Below, in pieces: positions 54,775 through 63,456 of a stretch of DNA of 64,000 nt. Source of the DNA: Candidatus Xianfuyuplasma coldseepsis (GTDB taxonomy: Bacteria; Bacillota_I; Bacilli_A; Izemoplasmatales; Izemoplasmataceae); the NCBI RefSeq assembly GCF_014023125.1, contig NZ_CP048914.1, positions 248,001-312,000 on the forward strand. The letters are read 5' to 3'. Under the pieces are notes generated by a model that searched no databases, was not told where the DNA came from, and worked only from the letters and a program-made list of their open reading frames with translations. The stretch's first letter is position 1; each line of letters starts with the position of its first letter. Made by a program: the position numbers and the translations under genes.

Positions 54775-55788
54775 TTAAATACTTTTAGTGCTTTCTCCAA
54801 CGACCAATACAGGTTCTATTGTGACTGTTTTGGGACGGTTGGGTATCTCGTTGGTAATGACTCGGAGTAAGTAATCTGCGGCTTGCTTACCAATTTCGAT
54901 GGTGTCTTGTTTAACGGTTGTTAATTGAGGGGAAGCATATTGGTTTACTTGCGTCCCATCAAATCCAATCACGGAAATATCATTGGGACAGTTCCATCCG
55001 GCATCATTAATTTTACGTACTCCACCCAGGGCTTGTAAATCAGAGGCACAGATAACGGCTGTTGGTGGGTCTTCTAACGCAAGCAATTCACCCATTGCGC
55101 GGTATCCACCTTCAAAGGTGAACGCATCTCCGTCGACGACATAGTTTTGATTAAATGGTAGATTGTGAGCTTCAACTTGTTGGCGAAACGATTGGAAACG
55201 TTCTTGTCCAGCAAGCGAAATTGTAGATCCATATATGTGAGCAATTTTGCGATGACCCAAGCGGTATAAGTGTTCGAAGGCAATTTGTATTCCTGAGAAG
55301 TTATTGGTGGTAAAATTGTACATATTTCCACTGCGATGATCGAAAACCACACAAGGTATTTCACTATAACTTAGTTTTTTGTATGCTTGTGATCCGTAGT
55401 CGGTAACGATAACAAATACGCCATCAACACCTTTGCGTCGTGCATGTTCCAAATACGTAGTCATCCGGATATCACCAACATTTAAGGATAAAAACATAAT
55501 ATCATATCCATGTTGTTCGACTTCACGTTTAAAAGAATCGAGTACTTCAGCGAACAAGGGATGGCGTAAGCCAATACCACTTGCTTCATCCATGACAATC
55601 CCAATCGTCCACGAACGTTTCATAACCAATCCGCGTGCTTGGAAGTTGGGAACGTATCCCAAACGTTTTGCAATTCGCTTGATTGATTCGCGGGTATCGT
55701 CATTGACATCGGTATATCCATTTAGGGCTTTCGATACGGTTGTAATCGAAAATCCAGATGCCTTGGAAATATCTTTTAACGTAACCAT
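54775..55788 (-). CDS. LacI-family transcriptional regulator 2
   Basis: A 337-residue LacI-type repressor. Its DNA-binding helix-turn-helix is VTLKDISKASGFSITTVSKALNGY, followed by the hinge and a sugar-sensing domain (VIGFDGTQVNQYASPQLTTV). The ATG at 55788 follows GGGAGG; reading frame upstream of it is not coding. A perfect 21-base inverted repeat overlaps its own promoter, which points to autorepression. With regulator 1 it brackets the GH94 and repeat lipoprotein genes. The two recognition helices differ (VAPSTVSKAL versus SITTVSKAL), so they may read different operators. Confidence 0.93.
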   Translation of the reverse strand: MVTLKDISKASGFSITTVSKALNGYTDVNDDTRESIKRIAKRLGYVPNFQARGLVMKRSWTIGIVMDEASGIGLRHPLFAEVLDSFKREVEQHGYDIMFLSLNVGDIRMTTYLEHARRKGVDGVFVIVTDYGSQAYKKLSYSEIPCVVFDHRSGNMYNFTTNNFSGIQIAFEHLYRLGHRKIAHIYGSTISLAGQERFQSFRQQVEAHNLPFNQNYVVDGDAFTFEGGYRAMGELLALEDPPTAVICASDLQALGGVRKINDAGWNCPNDISVIGFDGTQVNQYASPQLTTVKQDTIEIGKQAADYLLRVITNEIPNRPKTVTIEPVLVVGESTKSI

Positions 55789-55830
55789 GATAGGACCTCC
55801 CGTACAAGTTTCAGGTTTTTTCAACACATC

Positions 55831-55871
55831 ATTATATCATATTTTCGAAACATCGAAAACAGTTTTCGATG
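55831..55871 (-). promoter_or_regulatory. Promoter and inverted-repeat operator of LacI regulator 2
   Basis: CATCGAAAAC-A-GTTTTCGATG (55851-55871) is a perfect 10-base inverted repeat with one central base. TATAAT lies at 55831-55836 on the minus strand with its -35 region inside the repeat. A second TTTCGAAA half is at 55843-55850. This is the expected form of an autoregulatory LacI-type site and differs from the cre-like sites elsewhere. Confidence 0.7.
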
Positions 55872-55881
55872 AAAATAAAAA

Positions 55882-55905
55882 AGGAGAGAAATTAGTTTCT
55901 CTCCT
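55882..55905 (-). terminator. Terminator of the suf operon
   Basis: AGGAGAGAAA-TTAG-TTTCTCTCCT is a perfect 10-base stem followed by a T run on the minus strand. Confidence 0.88.
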
Positions 55906-55915
55906 AATGATTGTA

Positions 55916-57337
55916 TTATCCGATGGATCCTTCCATTTCCAATTTAATCAGTTGATTGAGTTCAACCGCATATTCCATTGGCAGTTCTTTTGCAAATGGT
56001 TCGATGAATCCCATAATGATCATTTCTGTTGCTTGTTCTTCAGTTAGTCCACGACTCATCAGATAGAACAATTGTTCTTCTGAGACTTTCGAGACTTTTG
56101 CTTCGTGTTGTACTTGTGCTTGATTGTTTAAGACGATGTTGTAAGGCAAGGTATCCGATACGCTGATATCATCGAGAATAATCGTATCACACTCGACGTT
56201 ACTTTTAGCGCCGATCGCGTTCTTACCATGTTTGATCATACCACGATAGTTGACTCGTCCACCCTTCGCACTCATCGATTTACTGATGATTTTAGAGGTC
56301 GTGTCTTTTCCGATGTGAATCATTTTCGCACCGGTATCTTGATTCATTCCTTCACCGGCAAAGGCGATAGAAATGGTCGTTCCTTTGGCGCGATCACCTT
56401 TCAAGATACAAGCTGGATACTTCATATTTATTTTACTTCCGATGTTGCCATCGATCCATTCCATGTGGGCATCTTCTTCTACTAGGGCTCGTTTCGTTAC
56501 GAGGTTGATGATGTTGTTGGCCCAGTTTTGAACAGTAGAATATCGACAGTGACCACCTTTCTTAACAAAGATTTCAACTATCGCAGCATGTAAACTGTGT
56601 TTGGTGTATACCGGAGCGGTACACCCTTCAACATAGTTGACAGTTGCACCTTCATCAACGATGATCAAAGTCCGCTCAAATTGCCCCATTTGTTCACTAT
56701 TGATGCGGAAATACGATTGTAGTGGTTTTTCTACAGTTACTCCTGGTGGTACATAAATGAAACTACCACCACTCCATACAGCACTATTTAGTGCAGCATA
56801 TTTATTATCTCGATAAGGAACAACTTTACCAAAATACTCTTTGACCAGTTCAGGATATTCACGGAGTGCAGTATCGGTATCGGTAAAGATGACACCGAGG
56901 TCTTCGAGTTCTTTGATCGTGGAGTGATAGACCACTTCACTTTCAAATTGGGTACTGACACCGGCGAGGAATTTTTGTTCCGCTTCCGGAATTCCTAATT
57001 TGTCAAATGTCTCTTTGATTTCTTCAGGTACGTCATCCCAACTGTCTTCTGATTTCTCAGTTGATTTGATGTAATAGGTGATTTCATCAAAATCGATTTC
57101 ACTTAAATCAGGACCCCATGTCGGTTGTGGTTTTTCCATAAACGCATGATAGCTTTTCACACGAAAATCAGTCATCCATTGTGGTTCTCCTTTAATACGA
57201 GAGATTTCCCGAACAACATTTTCGTTTAATCCCTTACCCGTATCTAAGAAACTTTTTGTTTCCGTTTTGAAGCCATATTTATAATCCCCAATAATTTCCC
57301 GGATCTCTTGTTTAGTTTTTTCACTCATGGTGCTCAC
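55916..57337 (-). CDS. sufB: Fe-S cluster assembly scaffold protein SufB
   Basis: A 473-residue scaffold subunit on which Fe-S clusters are built with SufC and SufD. The long beta-helix core and C-terminal helices match SufB ([23 protein letters not shown] and [23 protein letters not shown]). The GTG at 57337 overlaps the SufU stop (GTGA); an ATG at 57328 is the alternative, and neither has a strong ribosome site. It is the last gene of the operon. The many iron-sulfur proteins of the purine operon would depend on this system. Confidence 0.96.
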   Translation of the reverse strand: MSTMSEKTKQEIREIIGDYKYGFKTETKSFLDTGKGLNENVVREISRIKGEPQWMTDFRVKSYHAFMEKPQPTWGPDLSEIDFDEITYYIKSTEKSEDSWDDVPEEIKETFDKLGIPEAEQKFLAGVSTQFESEVVYHSTIKELEDLGVIFTDTDTALREYPELVKEYFGKVVPYRDNKYAALNSAVWSGGSFIYVPPGVTVEKPLQSYFRINSEQMGQFERTLIIVDEGATVNYVEGCTAPVYTKHSLHAAIVEIFVKKGGHCRYSTVQNWANNIINLVTKRALVEEDAHMEWIDGNIGSKINMKYPACILKGDRAKGTTISIAFAGEGMNQDTGAKMIHIGKDTTSKIISKSMSAKGGRVNYRGMIKHGKNAIGAKSNVECDTIILDDISVSDTLPYNIVLNNQAQVQHEAKVSKVSEEQLFYLMSRGLTEEQATEMIIMGFIEPFAKELPMEYAVELNQLIKLEMEGSIG

Positions 57338-57765
57338 TCACTTTCTTCTAGCGTTCCTTCAAATGCTTTCCAGGCAATTGAAGCGCATTTAATTCGTGCG
57401 GGAAACTGTCTAACTCCTTGGTAGACAATCGCTTCTTCCAAATCGACCGTTTCGTCGTAGGGTTGATTGCCCATCCAGTTTAGATAGTTTACCGTAAGAA
57501 TTCTCGCTTCATCGACGGATTTACCGATTAATGTTTCACTCATAACACTCGCACTACTACAACAGATGCTGCATCCGGTACCATCATGCCGGACATCTTT
57601 GACAACGCCGTTTTCTACTTTGGATTGGACGGTGATATCATCGCCACAGGTAGGGTTTTTGATGTGGATTGTCTTGTAGGAGGTATCTTGAAGCAACCCT
57701 TTATTACGAGGGTTCTTGTAGTGATCCATAATCACTTGTCGATACAATTGTTCCATATTATTCAT
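57334..57765 (-). CDS. sufU: SufU-type sulfur-transfer protein
   Basis: A 143-residue protein of the IscU/SufU group. The conserved Cys residues are at [21 protein letters not shown] and [12 protein letters not shown]. The insertion between the second and third Cys (about 20 residues longer than in IscU) marks SufU, a zinc-dependent acceptor of sulfur from SufS in Firmicutes. It starts at an ATG after AGGTGAGA and overlaps sufB by 4 bases. Confidence 0.94.
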   Translation of the reverse strand: MNNMEQLYRQVIMDHYKNPRNKGLLQDTSYKTIHIKNPTCGDDITVQSKVENGVVKDVRHDGTGCSICCSSASVMSETLIGKSVDEARILTVNYLNWMGNQPYDETVDLEEAIVYQGVRQFPARIKCASIAWKAFEGTLEESE

Positions 57766-57773
57766 CGTCTCAC

Positions 57774-58982
57774 CTAAAATCCCATTTCTGTGAAAAAGTC
57801 ACGTGCTTGATGCAATACCTCAATAAACCGATCCGCATCGTCTTTTGTGTTATAGATATAAAAGGATACGCGTAAGGTTGCGGCTACTTCCAGCCATTTT
57901 ATGACGAGTTGGGCGCAGTGATGTCCCGCTCGCATACAGATGTTTTCTTGGTCGAAGAAGGTGACTGCATCATGAGGATGTACACCTGATAAGTTAAAGC
58001 TGATCACACCGGTTTCGGCGGTTTTGTTATAAATCTCTACACCGTCAATTGCTTCCATTTTGGAAACAACATAATCGTGTAGTTCTTGTTCATGATGATG
58101 AATGTTATCTAAACCAATCGCTTGTAAGTACGAGATTGCTTTTCCAAGACCAATCACTTCAGCAATCGGTGGCGTTCCGGTTTCAAATTTATACGGTACT
58201 TCCTTCCAGCTCGCATCGTATTTGTTAACATTATCGTTCATGTCACCACCGAATTCAATGGGGGGCATGGCGTCGAGTAGATGACGCTTACCATATAAGA
58301 CACCAACACCCGTAGGTCCAAGCATTTTATGACCGCTAAAAGCTAGAAAATCGCAATCCAACTCTTGGACATCGACGGTCATGTGTGGGGTTGCTTGTGC
58401 GGCATCGACACTGACGACTGCTCCTACTTCATGGGCTAAATGGATAATCTCTTTAATGGGTGTGATATAGCCCATGACATTACTAACGTAGGTTAATGCA
58501 ACGATTTTTGTATTTGTTGACAACACCTTTTTGACGTTTTCAGTTGTGATGCGTCCCTCTTCATTTAGGGGGACATAGATTAATTTGGCTCCTGTAATCC
58601 GACTGACGTTCTGCCACGGTAAGACGTGGGAGTGGTGCTCGAGTTCACTGACGATGATTTCATCGTCAGGACCGAGATTATTCAATCCATAACTGGATGC
58701 GATGAGATTTAACGCACTGCTTGCTCCGCGAGTAAAGACAATTTCATGAAATGACGCATTGATGAAAGAAGCGACTTGTTGTCGTGCTTCTTCATATTTC
58801 GTTGTGGCAACGTAGCTTAAATTGTAGACACCACGATGAACATTGACGCCGTAATTGGCATAGTATTCGTCCATGGCATCCATGACGACTTGTGGTTTTA
58901 AGCTGGATGCGGCACTGTCCAAATAGATCAACTTAGGATCGCTGAGGACAGGGAAATCATTGCGAAGGTCATGTGCGTTCAT
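57774..58982 (-). CDS. sufS: Cysteine desulfurase SufS
   Basis: A 402-residue PLP enzyme that takes sulfur from cysteine. The PLP lysine is in FSGHKMLGPTG (about residue 222) and the active-site Cys in RAGHHCAQ (about residue 360), the arrangement of group II desulfurases. The sequence is complete and follows SufD with a 12-base gap and a GGGAG site. Confidence 0.96.
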   Translation of the reverse strand: MNAHDLRNDFPVLSDPKLIYLDSAASSLKPQVVMDAMDEYYANYGVNVHRGVYNLSYVATTKYEEARQQVASFINASFHEIVFTRGASSALNLIASSYGLNNLGPDDEIIVSELEHHSHVLPWQNVSRITGAKLIYVPLNEEGRITTENVKKVLSTNTKIVALTYVSNVMGYITPIKEIIHLAHEVGAVVSVDAAQATPHMTVDVQELDCDFLAFSGHKMLGPTGVGVLYGKRHLLDAMPPIEFGGDMNDNVNKYDASWKEVPYKFETGTPPIAEVIGLGKAISYLQAIGLDNIHHHEQELHDYVVSKMEAIDGVEIYNKTAETGVISFNLSGVHPHDAVTFFDQENICMRAGHHCAQLVIKWLEVAATLRVSFYIYNTKDDADRFIEVLHQARDFFTEMGF

Positions 58983-58994
58983 AATCGTACTCCC

Positions 58995-60092
58995 TTAACT
59001 GGTTTTTACCTCTACTTTTTGGATGAAGTCGTTGCGTAAAGCATCCGTGGATAAAATCCGTAACACAGGACTTAGGAAACCACTGATGATTAAGCGCTCG
59101 GCAACTTTAAGGGTAAGTCCGCGACTCATTAAATAGTAGAGTTGTTCCTCATCGATTTTTCCGATGGCTGCACCATGGGATGCTTCAACATCGTATTCAT
59201 CGATTAAGAGGAGTGGATTGGCATCTAAACGAGAATCATTTCCGAGGACAATCCCCCGATTCGATTGACGAGCAACCGAACGTTTCATATTTTTATTGAT
59301 TTTACCTACCCCTTCAAAAGTCAACTGACTGGCATGATTACTCACGCCGTAGTTTTCAATATAGCCTTCTGTTTCGGGGGCGTTGTGTTCAATCATTTGT
59401 TTGTAGATGGCAGCTTGGTTATTGCTGGTAATCGCAACGGTTTTACTGGTTCCAGAAGCGTATTTTTCTTGTAAGAAGATGTTGGTGTTGTTATCAATAT
59501 CACCATCGTTTACTTCGGCAACGCTGTAATGGCTTTTTCCGTAACGAGATACATAGCTATTGCGACGGATATCACAGGTGGCATTCTCATCTAAGTTGGA
59601 AATACCGGAGTATTGCAACGATGCGTTTTCTTTCACAATGCTATTGGTAACAAAGTTAATGTTACTAGCAGATTCATTGTAGAGGTATTCGAAATACGAT
59701 AACTCTGCATTTGGTTCTAGAATCAATCGTGTATTGTGAACCAAATCTCCATCCGCTTGGATGTAGAATACGTGTAAACGTTCTTCCACATACGTATTTT
59801 TTGGTACGTGTATCAACAGCCCACTGTTGACATGATTAATGTTGTAATCATACACGGCGTCATCAGCAGCAAAATCGTTGACGAACTCCGTGTCTAAAAA
59901 ATGGTTGATGTATTCAGGCAAGGCATGTTCATAGGATTCGATGAGAACTTCATCAAAGGCAGAGGATAATTCTTTGGTGAGAATGTGTCCATCTTTGATA
60001 ATAATGTAGTTGGTTAGGTCATCGACAAGAAGGTCTTGGATATGACCGGGGATGACGTTGTCTTTGAGTGGTTTGATTTCAAAGGATTTCAT
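58995..60092 (-). CDS. sufD: Fe-S cluster assembly protein SufD
   Basis: A 365-residue SufB paralogue that pairs with SufB and SufC. The beta-helix core and the C-terminal segment [21 protein letters not shown] are typical; the same motif occurs in SufB. Shorter than many SufD proteins (about 420), mainly at the N-terminus. Its ATG directly abuts the sufC stop. Confidence 0.93.
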   Translation of the reverse strand: MKSFEIKPLKDNVIPGHIQDLLVDDLTNYIIIKDGHILTKELSSAFDEVLIESYEHALPEYINHFLDTEFVNDFAADDAVYDYNINHVNSGLLIHVPKNTYVEERLHVFYIQADGDLVHNTRLILEPNAELSYFEYLYNESASNINFVTNSIVKENASLQYSGISNLDENATCDIRRNSYVSRYGKSHYSVAEVNDGDIDNNTNIFLQEKYASGTSKTVAITSNNQAAIYKQMIEHNAPETEGYIENYGVSNHASQLTFEGVGKINKNMKRSVARQSNRGIVLGNDSRLDANPLLLIDEYDVEASHGAAIGKIDEEQLYYLMSRGLTLKVAERLIISGFLSPVLRILSTDALRNDFIQKVEVKTS

Positions 60093-60926
60093 TTACAGAT
60101 CCAATGCTTCTTTGGTAGCACAAACACCAAGCATAACGCGTGCTTGTTCGTCGTCTTCAATCACCCGTACATCGTCAATACCAACTTCTTCTTTAATCCA
60201 ATCGTATCCTTCTGTATCAATTTTACGAATCAATTCCATGTCGCCACTTTTCACGATGCGACCTTTCATCATGACATGAACTTTGTCGGCCGTGATGTAG
60301 TCTAGTAATCGTTGATAGTGGGTGATGAGCAATAATCCAAGGTCTTTGGATTTCATACTGGTGACGTTTTCGCCAACGACTTTTAAGGCATCGACGTCTA
60401 ATCCACTGTCAATTTCGTCTAAAATCGCAATTGATGGTTTCAACATTTTCATCTGCAATACTTCGTTGCGTTTTTTCTCACCACCACTGAATCCTTCGTT
60501 TAAATAACGATGTGGGAGGTCGCCTTCCATTTTTAAGTCTTCAATCGCATGATCGAGTTCGCGGATAAACTTAAAGAGGCTAACGCTTTTCCCTTCTTCC
60601 ATCCGGGAATTGATGGCGGTTTTAATGAAGTCGCTATTGGTGACTCCTGGTACTTCTGCTGGGTGTTGCATTCCAAGGAACAACCCAGCGCGGGCGCGCT
60701 CGTCGACTTCCATCGCCAACACATCTTGTCCATCTAAGGTAATCGTTCCCTTGGTTACGTCAAAGCGTGGGTGCCCCATGATGACACTTGCCAAGGTTGA
60801 TTTACCGGTCCCATTGGGACCCATTATCGCGTGGGTTTCCCCACCGGTTATTTCTAAATTTACACCTTTTAAGATTTCTTTACCGTCTACTTCGGCGTGT
60901 AGGTCTTTTATTATTAATGTACTCAC
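60093..60926 (-). CDS. sufC: Fe-S assembly ATPase SufC
   Basis: A 277-residue ABC-type ATPase, slightly longer than usual (about 250-260). Walker A is GPNGTGKST (residues 36-44), the signature FSGGEKKRNEVLQM and Walker B IAILDEIDSGLDVDA. It energises the SufBCD scaffold. The start is a GTG with an AAGGAGTGA site 6 bases upstream. Extra residues at the C-terminus (after LLITHYQRLLDYI) are acidic and may be lineage-specific. Confidence 0.95.
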   Translation of the reverse strand: MSTLIIKDLHAEVDGKEILKGVNLEITGGETHAIMGPNGTGKSTLASVIMGHPRFDVTKGTITLDGQDVLAMEVDERARAGLFLGMQHPAEVPGVTNSDFIKTAINSRMEEGKSVSLFKFIRELDHAIEDLKMEGDLPHRYLNEGFSGGEKKRNEVLQMKMLKPSIAILDEIDSGLDVDALKVVGENVTSMKSKDLGLLLITHYQRLLDYITADKVHVMMKGRIVKSGDMELIRKIDTEGYDWIKEEVGIDDVRVIEDDEQARVMLGVCATKEALDL

Positions 60927-60957
60927 AATAAATCACTCCTTAATTCGTTATTTATAA

Positions 60958-60974
60958 TACTATATATAATAGTA
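60958..60974. promoter_or_regulatory. Inverted repeat in the suf promoter
   Basis: TACTAT-ATATA-ATAGTA lies between -35-like TTGGCA (60978-60983) and -10-like TATTAT (60954-60959) on the minus strand. A repressor such as an Rrf2/IscR-type or Fur-type protein could bind here, but the sequence does not match a consensus I can name. Confidence 0.5.
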
Positions 60975-61021
60975 ATTTGCCAATGAAACGATATATTTTT
61001 TAAATAAGGAAAAACCTATAA

Positions 61022-61046
61022 AAAACGACGATTTATTCGTCGTTTT
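61022..61046 (-). terminator. Terminator after the CotH-like gene
   Basis: AAAACGACGA-TTTAT-TCGTCGTTTT, a perfect 10-base stem with T run on the minus strand. Confidence 0.85.
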
Positions 61047-61054
61047 ACAGGTCA

Positions 61055-62524
61055 TTATTCGGTGCTTCGTTGTTGCTCATAATACGCGACTTGATCACGA
61101 ACGATCAGCGCTTTATTTGAAAAGTACCCCAGATTGGGAATCTGGAAGGAATACGTATCACCGTATAAGCTTTTGGCTTTGAGGTACTGATTCATGAATG
61201 CATCCTGAGTGAACAGGGTATCAAGAAATTCGATTAAGTAGGATTCATACAGCTCCTGATTGGATTCATCTGCGATGATTGTGTCCCATAAAGGTGTGGA
61301 AAATGTCGTCCACATTGGTTGTCCCCATTCATAGATATCATTGCCGAGGGTGTTGTTGATAAAGGTAGGTTCTCCGGTCCATCCAACACCAAGAATGTTT
61401 GTATAACTAGAAGGAATAACAGTCATATAGTTGGACTCATCAAAATAATAATAGACATTTCGTCCATAACTACGATAATCATCGACGTGTCCCAACAAGA
61501 TATGCATCGCGGACATTCGCAAAAAGGCATCGACGTTGATATGGGTATCGAGATAGACTTGTAACGCCGCTCCTTCTAATGTATGAAGATTGGTGGATAC
61601 ATCGATAATATCCGTGTAATCAAGATGTTCTTCGTTGGATCGACGTTCGTATAGCGGAGTATAAAATATCGATTCATCCTTGATCCCCACTACGGTTGGA
61701 TCGCTGATGAGTTCTAGGGTTGCGCCATCATTTGCTTCGTATAGATTGCCGACGTCATCGACATCGAATTGACGACGAATAAATTCTTCATCTATTTGTT
61801 CAATCATGGTATACAGTGATTGATGTACAATGGTTTCATCGACGGTAAAGACCACTTCTGTGTAGGTCGCATTTGGTGCGTTTACACCGGCTTTTCGTGC
61901 CATTTGATGACCAAATATGGTTTTTGAGTGAGAGGGGTCGTTGTTGCTGTTATAACGAAAGATTAATTCTTCAATCCCGGCAAACTCACGAGTTTTTAAG
62001 CGAATGTATGTTTGTGATGTCATGGTTGTATCAAACGTTTCATTAAACTTGAGTAAGAAATGGATGTCTTGCCAGTCGTTCGTATCGTTTATCGGTAACC
62101 GTCGTTCGTCGGTTGAACCAGTAAGACGAAAGCCAACATCCGTGAATAAGACTGGTGTATCATTCACCTGGTAGTATACATTAACAGGATAATAGGTATT
62201 GAGTTGATAGGTCCCATAAATGCTGTAGTATTGCTGTAAGTCTGCGATCATTTGATCGAGTGTAGTTTGTTTAAAATCAATGACAAATGTATGCTTTTCA
62301 TCCAACTTAAACAACTCTTTATACCCAGCATCGGGGTCGGTTTGAAGTGCTTCAGCCATCAGTTCTTGGATTTCTTTGGAACGTTCTTGCAAGGTTTCAA
62401 TGGTTTGGATGATATCATCACTATTTGGTTGATTGAGCCACAAGGATTCACTGGAGGCGTATTGTAAAACAAACAACATCGTTGCTAATAATAGAATGAT
62501 TGTAAATCGCTTGAATGTTTTCAT
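61055..62524 (-). CDS. CotH-family protein, probably exported, with altered active site
   Basis: A 489-residue protein with an N-terminal hydrophobic segment (about residues 5-22, no lipobox) and a CotH-kinase-like fold. Recognisable parts are HFLLKFNETF, YIRLKTREFAGIEELIFRYN, GHQMARKAGVNAP, the MIEQIDEEFI region and GHVDDYRSYGRNVYYYFD. CotH proteins are atypical protein kinases. Here the segment that normally reads like iPWDlD is MTVIPSSYTNILG, so the second catalytic Asp appears to be missing. The ATG at 62524 follows AGGAGG. Its target is unknown, and loss of kinase activity is inference. Confidence 0.8.
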   Translation of the reverse strand: MKTFKRFTIILLLATMLFVLQYASSESLWLNQPNSDDIIQTIETLQERSKEIQELMAEALQTDPDAGYKELFKLDEKHTFVIDFKQTTLDQMIADLQQYYSIYGTYQLNTYYPVNVYYQVNDTPVLFTDVGFRLTGSTDERRLPINDTNDWQDIHFLLKFNETFDTTMTSQTYIRLKTREFAGIEELIFRYNSNNDPSHSKTIFGHQMARKAGVNAPNATYTEVVFTVDETIVHQSLYTMIEQIDEEFIRRQFDVDDVGNLYEANDGATLELISDPTVVGIKDESIFYTPLYERRSNEEHLDYTDIIDVSTNLHTLEGAALQVYLDTHINVDAFLRMSAMHILLGHVDDYRSYGRNVYYYFDESNYMTVIPSSYTNILGVGWTGEPTFINNTLGNDIYEWGQPMWTTFSTPLWDTIIADESNQELYESYLIEFLDTLFTQDAFMNQYLKAKSLYGDTYSFQIPNLGYFSNKALIVRDQVAYYEQQRSTE

Positions 62525-62593
62525 GTCGCACCTCCTGTATAACATTGTAACATATAATGGTCCTCTTTCTTTATAAGATTCTTACAAAAAAAA

Positions 62594-62613
62594 AACAGGT
62601 TCGAAAACCTGTT
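62594..62613 (-). terminator. Terminator after the SGNH hydrolase gene
   Basis: AACAGGTT-CGAA-AACCTGTT overlapping the stop codon, followed by a long T run on the minus strand. Confidence 0.85.
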
Positions 62614-63226
62614 ATGCGTGTTGACGGATGAGCGACGTGTAGAGATCATATCCTTTTTCATTAAGATGGAACCCGTCACTTGTATATTGAATATGGAGTT
62701 GATCAAAATCATTTTTCAGATGTTTGTAGGCATCTACAATCCGCAGGTGCTTACGTCGTGCATAGTTTTTCAAGTAATAATTCAACATTTCGACTTCAAT
62801 GTTATCGATGTCTTTCGCCCGTTCATGTACACCATGGCCACGCATCGATGGATGAACCGGTAATAATGTTACGAGAATAATCTCTGTTTCTTTCGTACGA
62901 CGTTTTAGCTCGGTAAGGATCTCCACAATGTTGTTGTAGATTTCCTTGACACTAAGTGTTTCATCGGCGATGTCATTGAGTCCAATCGATAAAAATAGTT
63001 TGGACGGTTTGTACTTGATTGCTCGTTTGTACAGTGTTTGATGTAATGTCGTTGTTGTATCACCTGAAAGCGAGTTGTTGTATATGGTTCGATCCGGAAA
63101 ATACTTCGCCATATCGATATTTTCCATGATACAATCACCAAGTAATACAACTTGTCCTTGCTCAATCTCGCGATGGGATATGATGTCTAACTGTTCTTTG
63201 TATTTACGTTTCATGTCTCGTGTCAT
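62612..63226 (-). CDS. SGNH/GDSL-fold hydrolase with Cys at the nucleophile position
   Basis: A 204-residue protein of the SGNH hydrolase fold. The block I motif, normally GDS, reads LLGDCIMEN, with TGT (Cys) at 63132-63134. Block III is SIGLNDIAD (Gly, Asn present) and block V SDGFHLNEKGY (Asp and His present), so the rest of the catalytic set is intact. It may be an esterase or acylhydrolase that works with a thiol nucleophile, or an inactive relative. The ATG at 63226 follows GGTGGA; an ATG at 63238 is less well placed. It is alone between its own promoter and terminator and has no signal peptide. Confidence 0.82.
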   Translation of the reverse strand: MTRDMKRKYKEQLDIISHREIEQGQVVLLGDCIMENIDMAKYFPDRTIYNNSLSGDTTTTLHQTLYKRAIKYKPSKLFLSIGLNDIADETLSVKEIYNNIVEILTELKRRTKETEIILVTLLPVHPSMRGHGVHERAKDIDNIEVEMLNYYLKNYARRKHLRIVDAYKHLKNDFDQLHIQYTSDGFHLNEKGYDLYTSLIRQHA

Positions 63227-63291
63227 TGAATCCACCATCCTTATGTTAACCCTAGTAAACATTGTAGTCGGTTACCTCACAATGCTTTACA

Positions 63292-63303
63292 TTCCCATGG
63301 GAA
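63292..63303. promoter_or_regulatory. Palindrome TTCCCATGGGAA downstream of the SGNH promoter
   Basis: A perfect 12-base palindrome a few bases after the -10 box of the SGNH hydrolase gene, in the initial transcribed region. It is well placed for a dimeric repressor. No known regulator is assigned. Confidence 0.55.
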
Positions 63304-63309
63304 CATATC

Positions 63310-63338
63310 ATTATATACTGTTCAATCGGAAAAATCAA
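63310..63338 (-). promoter_or_regulatory. Promoter of the SGNH hydrolase gene
   Basis: TTGATT (63333-63338), 17-base spacer, TATAAT (63310-63315) on the minus strand. Confidence 0.7.
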
Positions 63339-63412
63339 GAGACAAGTCAAAAATAATGATAGCGTTTTCTTTTTGAAAATCAAATCATTCGAGTATGAGT
63401 GGTATTCTATGG

Positions 63413-63418
63413 TATAAT
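63413..63418 (+). promoter_or_regulatory. -10 box of the divergent lipoprotein gene
   Basis: TATAAT on the plus strand, 38 bases upstream of the ATG at 63457. The -35 region is a weak match. Confidence 0.5.
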
Positions 63419-63456
63419 AAAGTACGAACATCCTGATTCAAACGAGTGTGATTATT

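Noticed and set aside
55433-56047. Plus-strand open frame of 204 codons
   Set aside because: It spans the antisense of LacI regulator 2, its operator, the suf terminator and the end of sufB; a real gene would not cross those elements.
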